From assembly GCA_009774655.1 (NCBI GenBank), contig VSOD01000067.1:1-13722 (forward strand): DNA of 13,722 nucleotides, read 5' to 3'. The position numbers were made by a program, and so were the translations under genes. The DNA is from Lachnospiraceae bacterium (lineage in GTDB: Bacteria > Bacillota_A > Clostridia > Lachnospirales > Lachnospiraceae). The first letter of the stretch is position 1; each line of letters starts with the position of its first letter. Under the pieces are notes generated by a model. That model ran no database searches. It was not told where the DNA came from and was given only the letters and a program-made list of their open reading frames with translations. Shown here piece by piece: positions 12,974 through 13,722 of the stretch.

Positions 12974-13722
12974 TTACCGCTGCTCCTACTGCCCTTTTTC
13001 CAAACGCAGGGCGTCGGTGCAGGAACTGGAAAAGGACAGACAGAATTTCGGGAGATTTTGTGAAAGTATCGCGGACAGGGCGGCGGAATTTGATATCGGC
13101 GCGGTCTTTGTGGTGCCTTACGGGGAGGCGTCGATCCACCGGTGGTATTGGGAAGGACTGGGGCGCCTTGCGGGGCTTGATAGTCTGGAACGGGTGGGGC
13201 TGCAGACGAATCTGAGCTTTTCGGTGGAGGAATGTCTGGCAATTTTTGATTTGTACAGCGGGGATGCCAACAGGGAAAATGGCAGGGAAAGCGACAGGGA
13301 AAGCGACAAGGAAACCTCTGAGAAAATCGTGCGGGGAATTTCCGGCGCAGCCCGGCGAAAGCTCCGTATCTGGGCGACTTTTCACCCGGAGATGACAGAT
13401 ATGGAGACGTTTGTGGAGAAGTGTCACAGGCTGGCCGACAGCGGCGTTAATCTGTGCGTGGGAGCAGTGGGCGCGCCGCAGAATATCCCGCTGCTTGGCA
13501 GGTTGCGGGAGCGGCTGTCTCCGGATCTCTACCTGTGGATCAATAAGATGGACGGGCTGGGGCGCGCCTATACGGAGGAGGAGAAGCGTGCCTTTCTGGA
13601 GCTGGATCCTTTTTTCGGACTGGAATGCGGTAGTCCGGCTGCGGACGCTGCCATGTGCAGCGACAGATGTTTCGTGGAGGCCGACGGCAGGATCCGTGCC
13701 TGCAATATCGGCCGGATCAAAG
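12927..13722 (+). CDS. STM4011-family radical SAM protein, 3' end outside window
   Basis: The frame is open to the right edge and gives 265 residues. It starts at ATG 12927, which has GGAGAGG 4 bp upstream and lies inside the previous gene. CNYRCSYC at about 15-22 is the CxxxCxxC [4Fe-4S] site (Cys15, Cys19, Cys22) after a short ICYRGSLKS lead, characteristic of this family. The expected radical SAM strands follow (IGAVFVVPYGE, RVGLQTNLSF, LRIWATFHPE, VNLCVGAVGAP). Near the edge are Cys234, Cys244, Cys248 and Cys259 in a CxxxC...C arrangement that could bind an auxiliary cluster, as in SPASM-like enzymes. Residues 115-130 are an unusual four-fold tetrapeptide repeat. The two adjacent radical SAM genes probably act on the same substrate or as a pair; the reaction is unknown. 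Confidence 0.9.
   Translation, partial: MGRKTICYRGSLKSCNYRCSYCPFSKRRASVQELEKDRQNFGRFCESIADRAAEFDIGAVFVVPYGEASIHRWYWEGLGRLAGLDSLERVGLQTNLSFSVEECLAIFDLYSGDANRENGRESDRESDKETSEKIVRGISGAARRKLRIWATFHPEMTDMETFVEKCHRLADSGVNLCVGAVGAPQNIPLLGRLRERLSPDLYLWINKMDGLGRAYTEEEKRAFLELDPFFGLECGSPAADAAMCSDRCFVEADGRIRACNIGRIK
13269..13316 (+). repeat. 12-bp minisatellite inside the STM4011-type gene
   Basis: Four imperfect 12-bp units at 13269, 13281, 13293 and 13305, each of the form xxCAGGGAAAxx with the last unit diverged, encode NREN/GRES/DRES/DKET. The unit is a multiple of three, so copy-number change keeps the frame. The charged linker lies between two core strands and is probably a surface loop. Confidence 0.9.

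Overview
The window looks like a chromosomal stretch of a Lachnospiraceae-type Clostridia (Bacillota). This rests on strong GGAGG-type ribosome binding sites, the gene families present, and the mix of AT-rich accessory DNA with more GC-balanced genes; no taxonomic marker gene is present. By eye the first ~2.8 kb is clearly more AT-rich than the rest. No rRNA, tRNA or CRISPR array was seen.

Region 1 (1-2902) is accessory and partly decayed. It holds the 3' part of an unknown gene with a fresh-looking 48-bp internal tandem duplication, an AAA_14/DUF4143-type ATPase with its own promoter and a 12-bp palindrome, a broken small ORF, the 5' stub of an IS3-family orfA, and a 5'-truncated pRiA4b ORF-3-like zinc-ribbon gene. 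A perfect 12-bp inverted repeat closes this block as a likely bidirectional terminator.

Region 2 (2946-7721) is a recombinase cassette. A divergent XRE-type repressor faces a 10-bp inverted-repeat operator candidate. A colinear set of four genes follows: a large serine recombinase, a standalone protein homologous to the recombinase's own C-terminal domain, a ParB-like protein with an HTH and a degenerate signature, and a second ParB/DUF6551-like protein. Spacing is tight (3, 40 and 1 bp), so they probably form one operon.

Region 3 (7741-13722, open at the right edge) carries the most interesting system: genes matching the uncharacterised families named after Salmonella STM4015, STM4014, STM4013, STM4012 and STM4011, in that order. 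They are a leucine-rich-repeat protein, an ATP-grasp-like protein, an alkaline-phosphatase/sulfatase-superfamily hydrolase and two radical SAM proteins. Gene overlaps (4015/4014 and 4012/4011) suggest translational coupling. The cluster is split between 4014 and 4013 by ~640 bp containing a terminator, a 5'-truncated alien gene on the minus strand, and a 38-bp hairpin repeat; a new promoter then precedes 4013. An exact second copy of that 38-bp repeat lies just upstream of the cluster, where it is also the 3' end of a small antisense ORF with a good RBS.

Inferred working model: the LRR protein may recognise a partner or substrate, the ATP-grasp protein would ligate, the radical SAM pair would modify, and the hydrolase would remove a phosphate or sulfate group. 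The substrate cannot be read from the sequence.
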